From positions 1 through 32,200 of the forward strand of contig SYFR01000272.1 of assembly GCA_005800325.1 (NCBI GenBank): a DNA stretch of 32,200 nucleotides, written 5' to 3'. Of the stretch, positions 15,798-24,381 are shown piece after piece; position 1 is the first letter of the stretch; the number at the start of each line of letters is the position of its first letter. This stretch comes from Myxococcales bacterium. Its GTDB lineage: Bacteria > Myxococcota_A > Polyangia > Polyangiales > Polyangiaceae. Below the pieces are notes generated by a model, which worked only from the letters and a program-made list of their open reading frames with translations, was not told the DNA's origin and did no database searches. The translations under genes and the position numbers were made by a program.

Positions 15798-17436
15798 AGA
15801 TGAGCGAGCTCTTCGCGTGCGGCGCGTAGGGCGAGACCGCGAACCACCCCTCGGGGACGATGGGGTCCATCCAGCGGAACAGGAAGCGCGCGTCCGCCGG
15901 CGCGAGGTTCACGCAGCCGTGGCTCTTGGGGCGGCCGAACTCGTCGTGCCACCACGCGCCGTGAGCCGCGAAATTGTCCTTGTAATACTGGACCCACGGC
16001 ACCTCTTGCACATACCAGTCGGCGCCCTTGTCGCGGCCCATCATGTCGCTCGCGTACATCTTCCAGTCGACGTAGTGCTTGCCGCGCGCCGTGGCGTACT
16101 TCGCGTTGGCGATGCCGTCTTGCCCCGGGGACATCGCGGTCGCGTACACGGGCGTGTCGCCCTCGTAGGCGATGAGGTAGCCCCAGGTGACGCGGATCTC
16201 GACCCACTTGTCGCTCGGGCCGGCGCCCGGTGCGCGGTACGGCGCCTTCTTCAGGATCGACACGGTGTTGTACGGGACGTAGGCGTCGTCGCCGACCTGC
16301 CAGTAGATCCCGCCCGGGCCCCGCGCCTGCTTGAGCGTCGTCTTCACAAAGGCGTGGCGCTCGAACTTCTCGTCAGATTTCGTGAGCTTGCCGTCGGCGC
16401 CCATCCGAAACTTCGGCTGGTCGTCGAGCCAGAAGAACGCGAGCGGCAGGGAGAGCTCCGGCTGCGCGCGAAGGTCGACCCCGTGCAGCGTGGGCAAGGG
16501 CTTCTGCCGCACCTTGTCCTTCGGTACGAGGGTCATGTCGGGCGTGAGCAGCCAGGTGCGACCGTTGGCGTCGAACTCCTGCGTCCACGCGACCTTCATG
16601 CCCGGGTACGCGGGGAGCTCGTCGGCGAGTGGAAGCTCGCTCGCGCGCTGGTATTCGAGGAACGCTTCGCTCGGCGGTCGGCCGGCCGGGGTGGCGTCGA
16701 CGGCCCCGCCCTTCTCGGGAATTGGCGCGGGCGGGCTCGCGAGATGCGCGTCGAGGCCGCTCTCGAGCGAGCGCTGCTCTTCGGGCGTCGGTAGCCGCTT
16801 GTACTGCGGCGCGCCGATCGACACGCCGAACTTGAACGGATAGTCGGAGTCGAGGTCGGGGAGCGCGGCGACCGAAGCGACGACGCGCGGATCGTGAGCA
16901 TCGCGTGTCGCGTGATCGCCACCGCCGACGCAGACGAAGCCGCGCGGCTCGACCGGGTACCAGCCCTCATCGCACTGGTAGAGGCGCTTCAGCTTGCGCT
17001 CGGGAGTCAGCGTGGTGTCGCGCATGGCGACGCTCTGCCCCGCGCGCATCGCGCCGATGACGGGCGCGTCGCGATCGGGCTTCTCGTGGATCTTCACGAG
17101 TCCGGCCGGCGCGTAGAGCCGCGGCCGCGTGTCCGCCGAGGCAACGCTCGCGTCGACCTCGTCCGGCGTGCGCTTCGCCTCGAGCGGAACGTCGCCCTGA
17201 TTTTTCGCCTTCTGCGCGTCGCCGTCGGTGTGCCGCGCCTCGAGCGGAGCGACCGAGCGGACGAAGTCTAGCCCGCGAGCGGTCGCTGCGCCCCTGCGCC
17301 CGGCATCGGCGTCGCGGTGCACGTGGGTCGCAGCACCGCAGCCGCTCGCGAGGAGCGCCAAGAGCCAGAGTCTCGACCAAGGAACAGGGCGCTCGGGTGC
17401 GCCGCCCGTTTCAAAGAAACACTTGAGCGCAAACAT
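15784..17436 (-). CDS. L,D-transpeptidase (YkuD) lipoprotein
   Basis: The protein has 550 residues. The signal peptide ends in LLASGC (Cys about 33), followed by a charged linker and an SH3-like segment (about 105-170, LYAPAGLVKIHEKPDRDAPV). After a long middle comes the YkuD catalytic domain (about 390-545). Its active site is HGAWWHDEFGRPKSHGCVNL, with His 506 and nucleophile Cys 508. Such enzymes form 3-3 peptidoglycan cross-links or attach proteins to the wall. Lipid anchoring would place it on the outer or inner membrane facing the wall. GGAGG lies 8 bases before ATG 17436, which fixes the start. Its last four codons lie in the 17-bp array, so the C-terminus may vary. Confidence 0.9.
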   Translation of the reverse strand: MFALKCFFETGGAPERPVPWSRLWLLALLASGCGAATHVHRDADAGRRGAATARGLDFVRSVAPLEARHTDGDAQKAKNQGDVPLEAKRTPDEVDASVASADTRPRLYAPAGLVKIHEKPDRDAPVIGAMRAGQSVAMRDTTLTPERKLKRLYQCDEGWYPVEPRGFVCVGGGDHATRDAHDPRVVASVAALPDLDSDYPFKFGVSIGAPQYKRLPTPEEQRSLESGLDAHLASPPAPIPEKGGAVDATPAGRPPSEAFLEYQRASELPLADELPAYPGMKVAWTQEFDANGRTWLLTPDMTLVPKDKVRQKPLPTLHGVDLRAQPELSLPLAFFWLDDQPKFRMGADGKLTKSDEKFERHAFVKTTLKQARGPGGIYWQVGDDAYVPYNTVSILKKAPYRAPGAGPSDKWVEIRVTWGYLIAYEGDTPVYATAMSPGQDGIANAKYATARGKHYVDWKMYASDMMGRDKGADWYVQEVPWVQYYKDNFAAHGAWWHDEFGRPKSHGCVNLAPADARFLFRWMDPIVPEGWFAVSPYAPHAKSSLIYIRP

Positions 17437-17490
17437 CGAAGTGGCCTCCGAATGATGAAAAACCGGCCTTCGTCAACCATACGGGCCTCC

Positions 17491-17610
17491 GCGACAATGC
17501 GCCACTATTCGCCATTTGTGGTCGACGGCTGAGGGTCACGCCGTCGCTCCGCGACGATGCGCCACTATTCGCCAATTGTGGTCGACGGCTGAGGGTCACG
17601 TCGTCTCTCC
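17491..17610. repeat. 60-bp tandem duplication with two operator-like dyads
   Basis: Copies 17491-17550 and 17551-17610 match at 56 of 60 positions. A degraded third start (CGATGCG) follows at 17614. Each copy contains an imperfect palindrome (17502-17521 and 17562-17581, CCACTATTCGCCAATTGTGG in the second). They lie 60 bp apart between divergent transpeptidase and mcp genes. The rest of the gap (17611-17834) shows nothing recognisable. Confidence 0.85.
17562..17581. promoter_or_regulatory. Candidate operator dyad
   Basis: CCACTATTCGCCAATTGTGG is symmetric at 16 of 20 positions. A related copy at 17502-17521 is symmetric at 14. The spacing of 60 bp is close to six helical turns, which would put both sites on one DNA face. 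No regulator is identified. Confidence 0.35.
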
Positions 17611-17834
17611 ACGCCGATGCGACACGGCCTCGCTCGAACCGGAATCCCCCGAGAGGGTCTGGGCCGGGTCTGGGCCCCAGCCCCGCTCGCCACCGGCACG
17701 GGCAACGGGCGCGAGGGCCGGAATCGAGCTCTTCCCGCGACCCCTTGACGACCCGGAGGGGGCGCCTACCTCGGGTGTCCGCGCCGCGAGCCGCTGAGCC
17801 GCGTCGCAGTCGTTCTTCATGGGGGCTGGTTGAA

Positions 17835-20243
17835 ATGCTCGGGTATTTTCGCCGCAGCGTGGCGCTCAAGCTGGGCGCGCCAATCGCGCTCATCGGGCTC
17901 GTTCTCGTGGCCGTGGCCGCCGTGCTCATCGTGCGGACGCAGCGAGCGGCCGTCGTCCAGATGCGCGTAGAGGAGGCCCGGCGCATCGTCGCGCAATACA
18001 AGGCGCTGCGCGGCTACTACACCGAGCGCGTCGTCGCCAAGGCCAAGGTGAATGGCCTCAAGGCGAGCTTCAACCACGCCGACGCGGACAATCCCGAGCG
18101 AGACAAGACGATCCCGTTGCCGGCGACGATGGTGCACGAGCTCGCGGCGCAGACCTCGACCAAGGACGGGTCGACCGTCGAGCTCTACAGCGAGTTTCCG
18201 TTCCCGAACCGCAAGGACGAGCACGACGCGCGGTGGAACGAGCGGAAGAAATCCGTGTGGGCGCGGCTCACCGCGAGTCCGCAGGGCGCGATCGTCGAGC
18301 AGGCGGACTCGGAAGTGGGGGCGGTCGTGCGCGTCGCCATCGCCGACACGATGTCGAAGGACGCCTGCGTCGACTGCCACAACTCGCACCCGCAGTCGCC
18401 CAAGACCGACTGGAAGAAAGACGACGTCCGCGGGGTGCTCGAGGTAACCCTGCCGATCTCCGCCGATCTCGCCGCTGGCGACGCGCTCGCGCGCAACGTC
18501 GTCATCGGCATCGTCGTCGCGCTCATGGCGATGCTCGGCGCTTGGCTCGCCCTCTATCGGCGCAGCGTCGCGCCGGCGCTCGCCACGGTCGACCTCGTGA
18601 GCCGAAACCTCGCCGCGGGCAAGCTCGATACACGCATCGTCGCGACCACCGACGACGAGATCGGCCGCGCCCTCGGCGCGCTCGCCGAGGCGCAGGCGTC
18701 GCTCAAGCTCGCGGTCGACGAGTCCGCCGACGCGGTCCAGGCGCTCGCTCGCGGCGACTTCAAGAAGCTCGTCTCCTCGGAGCTGAAGGGCGATCTCGCG
18801 CGCCTCAAGGAAGGCGTGAACGACACCGTCGCCTCGATGAAAGAGACGATGGGGACCCTCGCGGCGATGCTGAGCGCGCTGCAGCTCGGCAACTTCGAGT
18901 TTCGGATCGACACGAGCGGAATGAAGGGCGAGTTTCGCACCGCCGCGCTCAACGTGGTCCAGGCCATCGACACGATGAGGAGCGCCGTCGGAGTGGTCGC
19001 GCGCGTGATGGATGGCCTCGCACACGGGGATCTCACCCACCGCGTCGACATCGAGGCGCACGGCGACTTCGCGCGCCTGAAGAGCGACGTCGATCGCTCG
19101 GTCGAAGCGCTGACGACCCTCGTCGCCAACATCGCGGGCAACACGCGCCAGGTTGCGCGCGCCTCGACCGAGGCGGGGAGCGCGGTCGGCCACGTATCGG
19201 ACGGCGCCAAGACCCTGCGCCACGCGACCTCGCAGATCGCCGCCGCAGCGACCCAGGCGAGCCGAGCCATCACCGACGTCAGCGCCAACACCGCCGAGGC
19301 GCAGCGGCGGATGAAGGAGATGAGCACCGTGGTCGGCTCCGGGCGCGACAAGATGACGACCATGGTGGGCGTGGTCGACAAGATCGCGAGCTCTTCCGAG
19401 AAGGTCACGCGGATCACCGACCTCATCGCCTCGATCGCCAACAAGACCAACATCCTGTCGTTGAACGCCGCGATCGAAGCCGCGCGCGTGGGCGAAGCGG
19501 GGCGCGGGTTCGCGGTCGTCGCCGAAGAGGTGCGCAAGCTCGCCGAGAGCTCGGCCCAGTCGGCCGAGGAGATCGCGCGGCTCGTCACTGACGCTGGCCA
19601 GCTCGCCGTGCTCGCCCAGAGGTCGGCCGGCGAGGTCAGCCTGGGGATGGACCGGATCGATCAGCTCGCGACCGACAACGAGAACATGGTGCGGCACATC
19701 GCCGCCGCGATGGAAGAGCAGAGCGCGACGATGACGGAGGTGTCGGCCAACGTGCGTCAGCTCGACCGCATCGCCGAGAGCACCGCGGCCGCCGCCGAAG
19801 AAATCAACGCGACGATGATGGACCTCTCCCTGCTCACCGAGTCGAGCCGTGCGGAGGTGGAGCGCTTCCGGACCGACACGACCGCCAAACACAGGCAGTC
19901 GCCGCTCGCCGCCGCGCGTGGCGTCCACCGGGCCATCCCCGAGAAGGTGCTCGAGGTGCTGCGGGGCAAGAGGAACGGCCTGACGTCCTCGTCGGCGGAG
20001 GGCCACGAGGACTGCGAGCTCGGCCGCTACCTCGTCAACTCGGCAAGAGGCGCGCTCGGGGCGTCCCCCACGGCCCGTGACCTCAAGAGCCGGCACGCGG
20101 AGCTTCACCGGCTCCTCAAGGGCACGCTGACGCACCACGAGTCCGGCAACGCGCAGAAAGCCGCCGAGTCGTACCGCGACCTCACGCAGGCCACCCACGA
20201 GACCGTGGCGCTGCTCGATCAGCTCGAAGCGGAGGGCCGATGA
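17835..20243 (+). CDS. Chemoreceptor: haem-type DUF3365 sensor, poly-HAMP, signalling and CZB domains
   Basis: The 802-residue methyl-accepting protein has a membrane helix at about 12-34. A periplasmic DUF3365/Tll0287-like domain follows (to about 210) with a covalent-haem motif ACVDCHNSHPQSPKTDWKKD (Cys 178, Cys 181, His 182). A second helix lies at about 218-240. Four HAMP-like units follow (NLAAGKLDTRI, ALARGDFKKLV, ALQLGNFEFRI, GLAHGDLTHRV; about 250-430). The signalling hairpin has KTNILSLNAAIEAA and GEAGRGFAVVAEEVRKLAE. A C-terminal CZB zinc-binding domain (about 690-800) has HEDCELGRYL and RHAELHRLL. Redox or gas sensing through haem plus cytoplasmic zinc sensing is predicted. No NWETF-type CheR tether is present. 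ATG 17835 immediately precedes the first helix. The stop overlaps cheR1. Confidence 0.92.
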   Translation: MLGYFRRSVALKLGAPIALIGLVLVAVAAVLIVRTQRAAVVQMRVEEARRIVAQYKALRGYYTERVVAKAKVNGLKASFNHADADNPERDKTIPLPATMVHELAAQTSTKDGSTVELYSEFPFPNRKDEHDARWNERKKSVWARLTASPQGAIVEQADSEVGAVVRVAIADTMSKDACVDCHNSHPQSPKTDWKKDDVRGVLEVTLPISADLAAGDALARNVVIGIVVALMAMLGAWLALYRRSVAPALATVDLVSRNLAAGKLDTRIVATTDDEIGRALGALAEAQASLKLAVDESADAVQALARGDFKKLVSSELKGDLARLKEGVNDTVASMKETMGTLAAMLSALQLGNFEFRIDTSGMKGEFRTAALNVVQAIDTMRSAVGVVARVMDGLAHGDLTHRVDIEAHGDFARLKSDVDRSVEALTTLVANIAGNTRQVARASTEAGSAVGHVSDGAKTLRHATSQIAAAATQASRAITDVSANTAEAQRRMKEMSTVVGSGRDKMTTMVGVVDKIASSSEKVTRITDLIASIANKTNILSLNAAIEAARVGEAGRGFAVVAEEVRKLAESSAQSAEEIARLVTDAGQLAVLAQRSAGEVSLGMDRIDQLATDNENMVRHIAAAMEEQSATMTEVSANVRQLDRIAESTAAAAEEINATMMDLSLLTESSRAEVERFRTDTTAKHRQSPLAAARGVHRAIPEKVLEVLRGKRNGLTSSSAEGHEDCELGRYLVNSARGALGASPTARDLKSRHAELHRLLKGTLTHHESGNAQKAAESYRDLTQATHETVALLDQLEAEGR

Positions 20244-21331
20244 ATCCGGGCACTCTCCGGGGCCGCACGGGACAAGGCAGGACGCTGCGAGCCAGTGGCG
20301 CGCGAAATGGGACGGATCCATCCATGCCTCCGAAGCTCGTACATGGCCCGCTGGTTCGTTCCTCGCAGGTTCGTGGCCCGGCAGTTCGTAACTCACTAGT
20401 TGGTGAATCACTAGTTGACCCACTGGCCAACAGGAACCGGTCGGAGGCTCTCGCGAAGCTTGCGATCACGGTCCAAGAGCGCTTCGGCCTTCGGAGCGGC
20501 GGCGACCTCCACGACAAGCTCGAGCGGGCCTTCGAAGCCAGCGGCGCGACGAACGTCGAGGCGTGGGCCAGCGAGCTGCGCCTTCGCCGCCCAGGCGATC
20601 CGGCGTGGCTCGAGGTCGTCGAGCGCCTCACGGTGCACGAGACGTATTTCTTTCGCGACGAGGCCCAGCTCGAGTTTCTCGAGCGGGAGGTCATCGTGCC
20701 GCTGTTGCGCGAGCGCCGCGACCAAGGCCGCCTCTCGCTGCGGCTCTGGTCGGCGGGGTGCTCCACCGGCGAAGAGGCCTATTCGCTCGCGATGCTCGTG
20801 CTCGACGCGCTCCGCTACATCGGGCACGCCTGGTCGAGACCCGACGGAAGCATCGACGCCGACCCCCGCTGGCGGCTCGAGATCCTCGGCACGGACGTCT
20901 CGCGGGAGGCCCTCCGCAAAGCTCGCTCCGCTTGCTACGCGGCGAGCGGCCATGGATCGATCCGACAGCCGATCGGCTCGCGCTGGGATGCGTTGTTCGA
21001 GCCGGCGCCCTCGCCCTTCGGCGCGGAGGATGAGGGTGTGCTGTGGCATCGGCCGCGCGAGTGCGTGCGCCGCCTCGTCAGCTTTCGACAGCACAACTTG
21101 CTCGACGCCGATCCGCCGTTGGAGGGCGTCGACGTCGTCGCTTGCCGCAACGTCTTCATCTATTTCGAGGCCGCGCAACAGCGTCAGGCGCAGGCGATGC
21201 TCGCGCGCGCGCTCGGCCGCGGGGGTAGTTTGTTCCTCGGCACCACGGACCGGCTCGGATGCGACGAGCTCTTCGACACGCGCTACCAGGACGAGTTCGT
21301 CCTCTATTCGCGCCGCGAGGTGTCCCCCTAG
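20240..21331 (+). CDS. cheR: Chemotaxis methyltransferase CheR (copy 1)
   Basis: The 363-residue S-adenosylmethionine-dependent methyltransferase modifies receptor glutamates. The N-terminal helical domain (about 70-140) contains VHETYFFRDEAQLEFLE. The catalytic domain has the SAM loop LRLWSAGCSTGEEAYSLAML, LEILGTDVSREAL, FRQHNLL and VVACRNVFIYF. The first 60 residues are unrelated to CheR and include a diverged pentapeptide array (residues 33-62). ATG 20240 overlaps the mcp stop (ATGA). An in-frame ATG at 20324, just before the array, is an alternative. No TPR is present. It is paralogous to the copy at 27335-28348. Confidence 0.92.
   Translation: MNPGTLRGRTGQGRTLRASGARNGTDPSMPPKLVHGPLVRSSQVRGPAVRNSLVGESLVDPLANRNRSEALAKLAITVQERFGLRSGGDLHDKLERAFEASGATNVEAWASELRLRRPGDPAWLEVVERLTVHETYFFRDEAQLEFLEREVIVPLLRERRDQGRLSLRLWSAGCSTGEEAYSLAMLVLDALRYIGHAWSRPDGSIDADPRWRLEILGTDVSREALRKARSACYAASGHGSIRQPIGSRWDALFEPAPSPFGAEDEGVLWHRPRECVRRLVSFRQHNLLDADPPLEGVDVVACRNVFIYFEAAQQRQAQAMLARALGRGGSLFLGTTDRLGCDELFDTRYQDEFVLYSRREVSP
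20336..20425 (+). repeat. Diverged 6 x 15-bp array in the cheR1 5' end
   Basis: Six in-frame 15-bp units encode LVHGP, LVRSS, QVRGP, AVRNS, LVGES and LVDPL. GTT or GTA at the second codon is constant, and CTAGTT recurs in the last two. Base composition is lower in G+C than around it. It interrupts or extends the non-conserved N-terminus of CheR. Confidence 0.65.
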
Positions 21332-22788
21332 TGGCAAGCTACACGCTCTTCGAGGTGAGCGAGCACGTCGTGGCCGTGGAGGCGTCGGCGCTCGGCGACG
21401 TGCTCGAGCCCGCCGCGGTCACGCCGCTTCCCTTCGCGACGGACGGGGTCGAGGGGCTCGTGAACGCCGCGGGGCGCGTCCTCGTTCAGCTCGACTTGGG
21501 CGCGCGCGCGCTGGGACTCGCTCCGCTCGGGCCAAACGACGGCAAGCTCGTCATCGCCGAGCTCGACGGCGTACGCCACGCGCTCCACGTCTCCGGCGTC
21601 CTCGCGACGATCGAACACGAAGCGGGCGACGGCGCGGAGGACGGTGCGCCCGACGCGAGCCCGAGCTCCGGCCCACGCCCGAGCGCACGCGCCCGGATCT
21701 CCGAGCAGTTCGAGTGGTGTGGTCTCACGGTGCACGTCGCGCGCCGCGACCGGCTCGCGTTCCGACGTGAAGACGCCGCGTTTCCGCCGCCGGCGCCGGG
21801 GCTCGTCGTCGCCAAGAGCGCCCACGCTAGGGAGCGCACGCGCGAAGCCGCAACGAGCGTCGAGGAGGCCGCGGACGAGTGGCTTCACGTCACGACGGGC
21901 GATCGGGACGTCGGCATCGCCGTCTCCGAGGTGCGCGAAGTCGCCGAGGCCGGGAGCATCGCACGCGTCTTCGGCGCCCCTCGTGAGGTCGCCGGCATCG
22001 TCGCGCTGAGAGGCGCTCCGCTCCTGGTGCTCTCGCTCGGCGCGTTGCTCGGCGACGCGCGTCCGCAGCGCGACGACGCGGGCACGCTCCTCGTGCTCGA
22101 GCGTGGCGAGGGGACCGTCAGCGTGCTCGTGGACCGGATCTACGGGTTCCGGCGCGTCCCGAGGCGCGACCTCTTCCCGGTGAGCGAAGCGAGCGGCTGG
22201 CCCATCGGCTACCTCATGCTCGAAGGCAAGCCCGTCCCCACCGTCTCGCTGCACGAGCGGCTCACAGCGGAGGCAGAAGAGGCGGTTCGCCGGTTCGTCC
22301 CGGCGACAGCGAGCGCAGGAGCGCGGTCGGTGCCTGCCGTCGTGTCGAAGCGCCTACTCGACGTGCGTGTCGGGGAGAGCCGGTACCTCCTTCCGATCGA
22401 GAGCGTCGAGCGACTCGTCGAGTATCGGGCCGCGAGCCCGCTTCCGCCGTGCGCAGCCGGCAGGATCGACGCGGTGCTCGACGTCGAGGGAGTGACCCTG
22501 CCGGTCGTCGATCTGCGCCGTCGGCTGGGACACGCCGCGGTGACGACGCCGTCGACCGCCGTCCTCGTGCTGCGTGCGCTGGGTGAGCGGTGGGCTGTCG
22601 TGATCGATCAGGTTCACCGCATCGTCTCCTTGCCCGAAGACCAGATCGAGCGTCTCGAGGCGGTGGCGACGCGCGGCATCGTGGGTGCCGTGGCGCGGCT
22701 CGGGGGCGAGCCCGTCGCGGTCTTGTCACCGGAGCTCATCGTTCGGGCGCGGCCCGGCCGAGCCAGCGACGAGGTGACCGCCGCATGA
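21331..22788 (+). CDS. cheW: Triple-domain CheW scaffold protein
   Basis: The 485-residue protein has three CheW-like domains in series. Domain 1 (about 1-115) has VEGLVNAAGRVLVQLDLG. Domain 2 (about 180-310) has VAGIVALRGAPLLVLSLGAL. Domain 3 (about 340-480) has LDVRVGESRYLLPIESVERL and VLDVEGVTLPVVDLRRRLG. CheW couples receptors to CheA P5, and three domains could bridge several receptors or kinases in one array. Domains 1 and 2 are joined by an Arg/Ala/Pro-rich linker (about 110-180). The start is GTG 21331, overlapping the final base of the cheR1 TAG, and begins straight at the domain (ASYTLFEV). It overlaps cheB1 by 4 bp. Confidence 0.88.
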   Translation: MASYTLFEVSEHVVAVEASALGDVLEPAAVTPLPFATDGVEGLVNAAGRVLVQLDLGARALGLAPLGPNDGKLVIAELDGVRHALHVSGVLATIEHEAGDGAEDGAPDASPSSGPRPSARARISEQFEWCGLTVHVARRDRLAFRREDAAFPPPAPGLVVAKSAHARERTREAATSVEEAADEWLHVTTGDRDVGIAVSEVREVAEAGSIARVFGAPREVAGIVALRGAPLLVLSLGALLGDARPQRDDAGTLLVLERGEGTVSVLVDRIYGFRRVPRRDLFPVSEASGWPIGYLMLEGKPVPTVSLHERLTAEAEEAVRRFVPATASAGARSVPAVVSKRLLDVRVGESRYLLPIESVERLVEYRAASPLPPCAAGRIDAVLDVEGVTLPVVDLRRRLGHAAVTTPSTAVLVLRALGERWAVVIDQVHRIVSLPEDQIERLEAVATRGIVGAVARLGGEPVAVLSPELIVRARPGRASDEVTAA

Positions 22789-23834
22789 TCCGCGTGCTCG
22801 TCGCCGATGATTCCGCCTTCGTTCGCATGGCGCTGCGCCAGATCCTCGAGCGCACCGAGCAGATCGTGGTCGTCGCGGAGCTCGCCGATGCGACCGCGCT
22901 GGTTGCGGCCACGCTCGAGCTTGCACCCGACGTCGTGCTCCTCGACGCCGTGATGCCGGGCGCGGAGCTCGCGACGCACGAGCTCGGCCGGGCTGCCCTC
23001 TGCCCCGTGATCGGTATCGGGGCGGGAACGCCGGAGGACGCCAAGGCAGCCATACGCCTGCTGCAGCGCGGCGCCGCCGATCTCGTGACGCGCGACTCGG
23101 TGCTGGTGGCGCTCGACGTCGCGACCCTCGATCGCGAGCTCGTCGCCAAGGTCGAGTACTGGGCACAGCACGGCGCGATTCGTGCCGTCGGCTCGCGGCC
23201 GAGCTCGCTGCCGCCCCCGATGAGCGCCAACCGCGCCGAGCCGCCGAGGGCCGACCTCGTCGTCGTCGGGGCCTCGACCGGCGGTCCGCGCGTGCTGCTC
23301 GAGCTCTTGCGGAGCGCAGGGCCCATCGGCTGCCCCATGGTGATCGCCCAGCACATGCCGGCGTACTTCACCGCCGGGCTCGCCGAGCACCTCGCGCGGG
23401 AGACGGGACTCTCGGTGGTCGAGGGCTCGCCCGGACTCGAGCTCACGCCGGGGCTCGTCGTCGTGGCGCCGGGCGGACGCGACTCGGCGATCGGCGAGGC
23501 TCGCGGTGCGCTCGTGTTGCGCGTGACGCAGCCGACCGAGGTGCTCGTGCACCCGAGCGTCGATGTGCTCTTTCTCTCTGCCGCGCGCCATTCGCGGCGG
23601 CCGCTCGCCGCCGTGCTCACGGGCATGGGCGACGACGGCATGGCAGGAGCCCACCGCTTCGCCGAGCGCAAGCTCCCGGTGCTCGTGCAAGAGCCCGAGA
23701 GCTGCGCCGTGGACGGAATGCCGTGCTCGGTAATTGACGCGGGCCTCGCGACTGAGGTGCTCGGGATATCAAGGCTCGGCAAGCGCGTCGCCGAGTGGGC
23801 TGGGGGCATCGAGGCGAAGCCTCCCGGCCCCTAG
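22785..23834 (+). CDS. cheB: Protein-glutamate methylesterase CheB (copy 1)
   Basis: The 349-residue protein has an N-terminal receiver (1-110) and a C-terminal methylesterase (about 155-345). The triad is intact: Ser 164 (VVGASTGGP), His 190 (IAQHMP) and Asp 284 (GMGDDG). In the receiver, acidic Asp 8/Asp 9 and phospho-acceptor Asp 54 are kept. The usual Thr/Ser of strand 4 is replaced (VIGIGAG), and the conserved Lys of the Lys-Pro motif is Arg 103 (LVTRDS), so phospho-signalling may be weakened. Demethylation or deamidation of receptor glutamates is expected. ATG 22785 overlaps the cheW stop. Confidence 0.92.
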   Translation: MIRVLVADDSAFVRMALRQILERTEQIVVVAELADATALVAATLELAPDVVLLDAVMPGAELATHELGRAALCPVIGIGAGTPEDAKAAIRLLQRGAADLVTRDSVLVALDVATLDRELVAKVEYWAQHGAIRAVGSRPSSLPPPMSANRAEPPRADLVVVGASTGGPRVLLELLRSAGPIGCPMVIAQHMPAYFTAGLAEHLARETGLSVVEGSPGLELTPGLVVVAPGGRDSAIGEARGALVLRVTQPTEVLVHPSVDVLFLSAARHSRRPLAAVLTGMGDDGMAGAHRFAERKLPVLVQEPESCAVDGMPCSVIDAGLATEVLGISRLGKRVAEWAGGIEAKPPGP

Positions 23835-23925
23835 TGTCGAGAGTCGCGCACCAAGCGCCAGAAGCTGCCCAAGCGCCAGGCGGCTCGCGTGGGACTTGGC
23901 ATCTAGGAACTGGACAGGAGTCTCT

Positions 23926-24336
23926 GTGGTGGATCGCAAAAAAGTGCTGGTCGTGGACGACTCGTTCGTCATGAGAACGGTAATCAAGAACCTGGTCGCG
24001 GCCGATCCGGAGCTCGAGGTCGTGGGCGAAGCGGCGAACGGGGAAGAGGCGCTGGCGCGCGCCAAGGTGCTGAAACCGGACGTCGTGCTGCTCGACATCG
24101 AGATGCCGGTCATGTCGGGCCTCGACTGCATGAAGCGCCTGCGCCTCGTGAGCCGAGCCAAGGTGGTCATCATCTCCTCGGTGGCGCAGATGGGCTCGCC
24201 CGAGTCCCTCCAGGCGCGAAGCCTCGGGGCCGCCGACATCATCGCCAAACCGTCGGGCGCCATGAGCCTCGACCTCGGCGAGAAGAAGGGACACGAGATC
24301 GTGAAGGCCGCACGGAAGGCGGCGGGGCTCTCCTGA
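23926..24336 (+). CDS. Stand-alone CheB-type receiver (CheY-like)
   Basis: The 136-residue single-domain response regulator keeps all key residues: Asp 11/Asp 12 (VLVVDDSFVMR), phospho-acceptor Asp 57 (VVLLDIEMPVMSGLDCM), Ser 84/85 (VVIISSVAQ) and Lys 108 (IIAKPSG). The AKPSGAMSLDL ending and the QARSLGAADII helix look more like the receiver of CheB than classical CheY. It may therefore be a detached CheB receiver, supplying or sinking phosphate for CheB proteins with damaged receivers. AGGAG at 23916-23920 sets the start at GTG 23926, with GTG 23929 as alternative. A 91-bp gap follows cheB1. Confidence 0.9.
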   Translation: MVDRKKVLVVDDSFVMRTVIKNLVAADPELEVVGEAANGEEALARAKVLKPDVVLLDIEMPVMSGLDCMKRLRLVSRAKVVIISSVAQMGSPESLQARSLGAADIIAKPSGAMSLDLGEKKGHEIVKAARKAAGLS

Positions 24337-24381
24337 CCGAGCTCCGCGACACCCACTGAAGCACCACTCGGGAGCGGCGCG

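Noticed and set aside
17817-20423. Very long open frame on the minus strand opposite the chemoreceptor
   Set aside because: It is the mirror of a high-GC3 coding frame. It has no family pattern, is rich in Arg/Asp/His/Val shadow composition, and the plus frame is a clear MCP.
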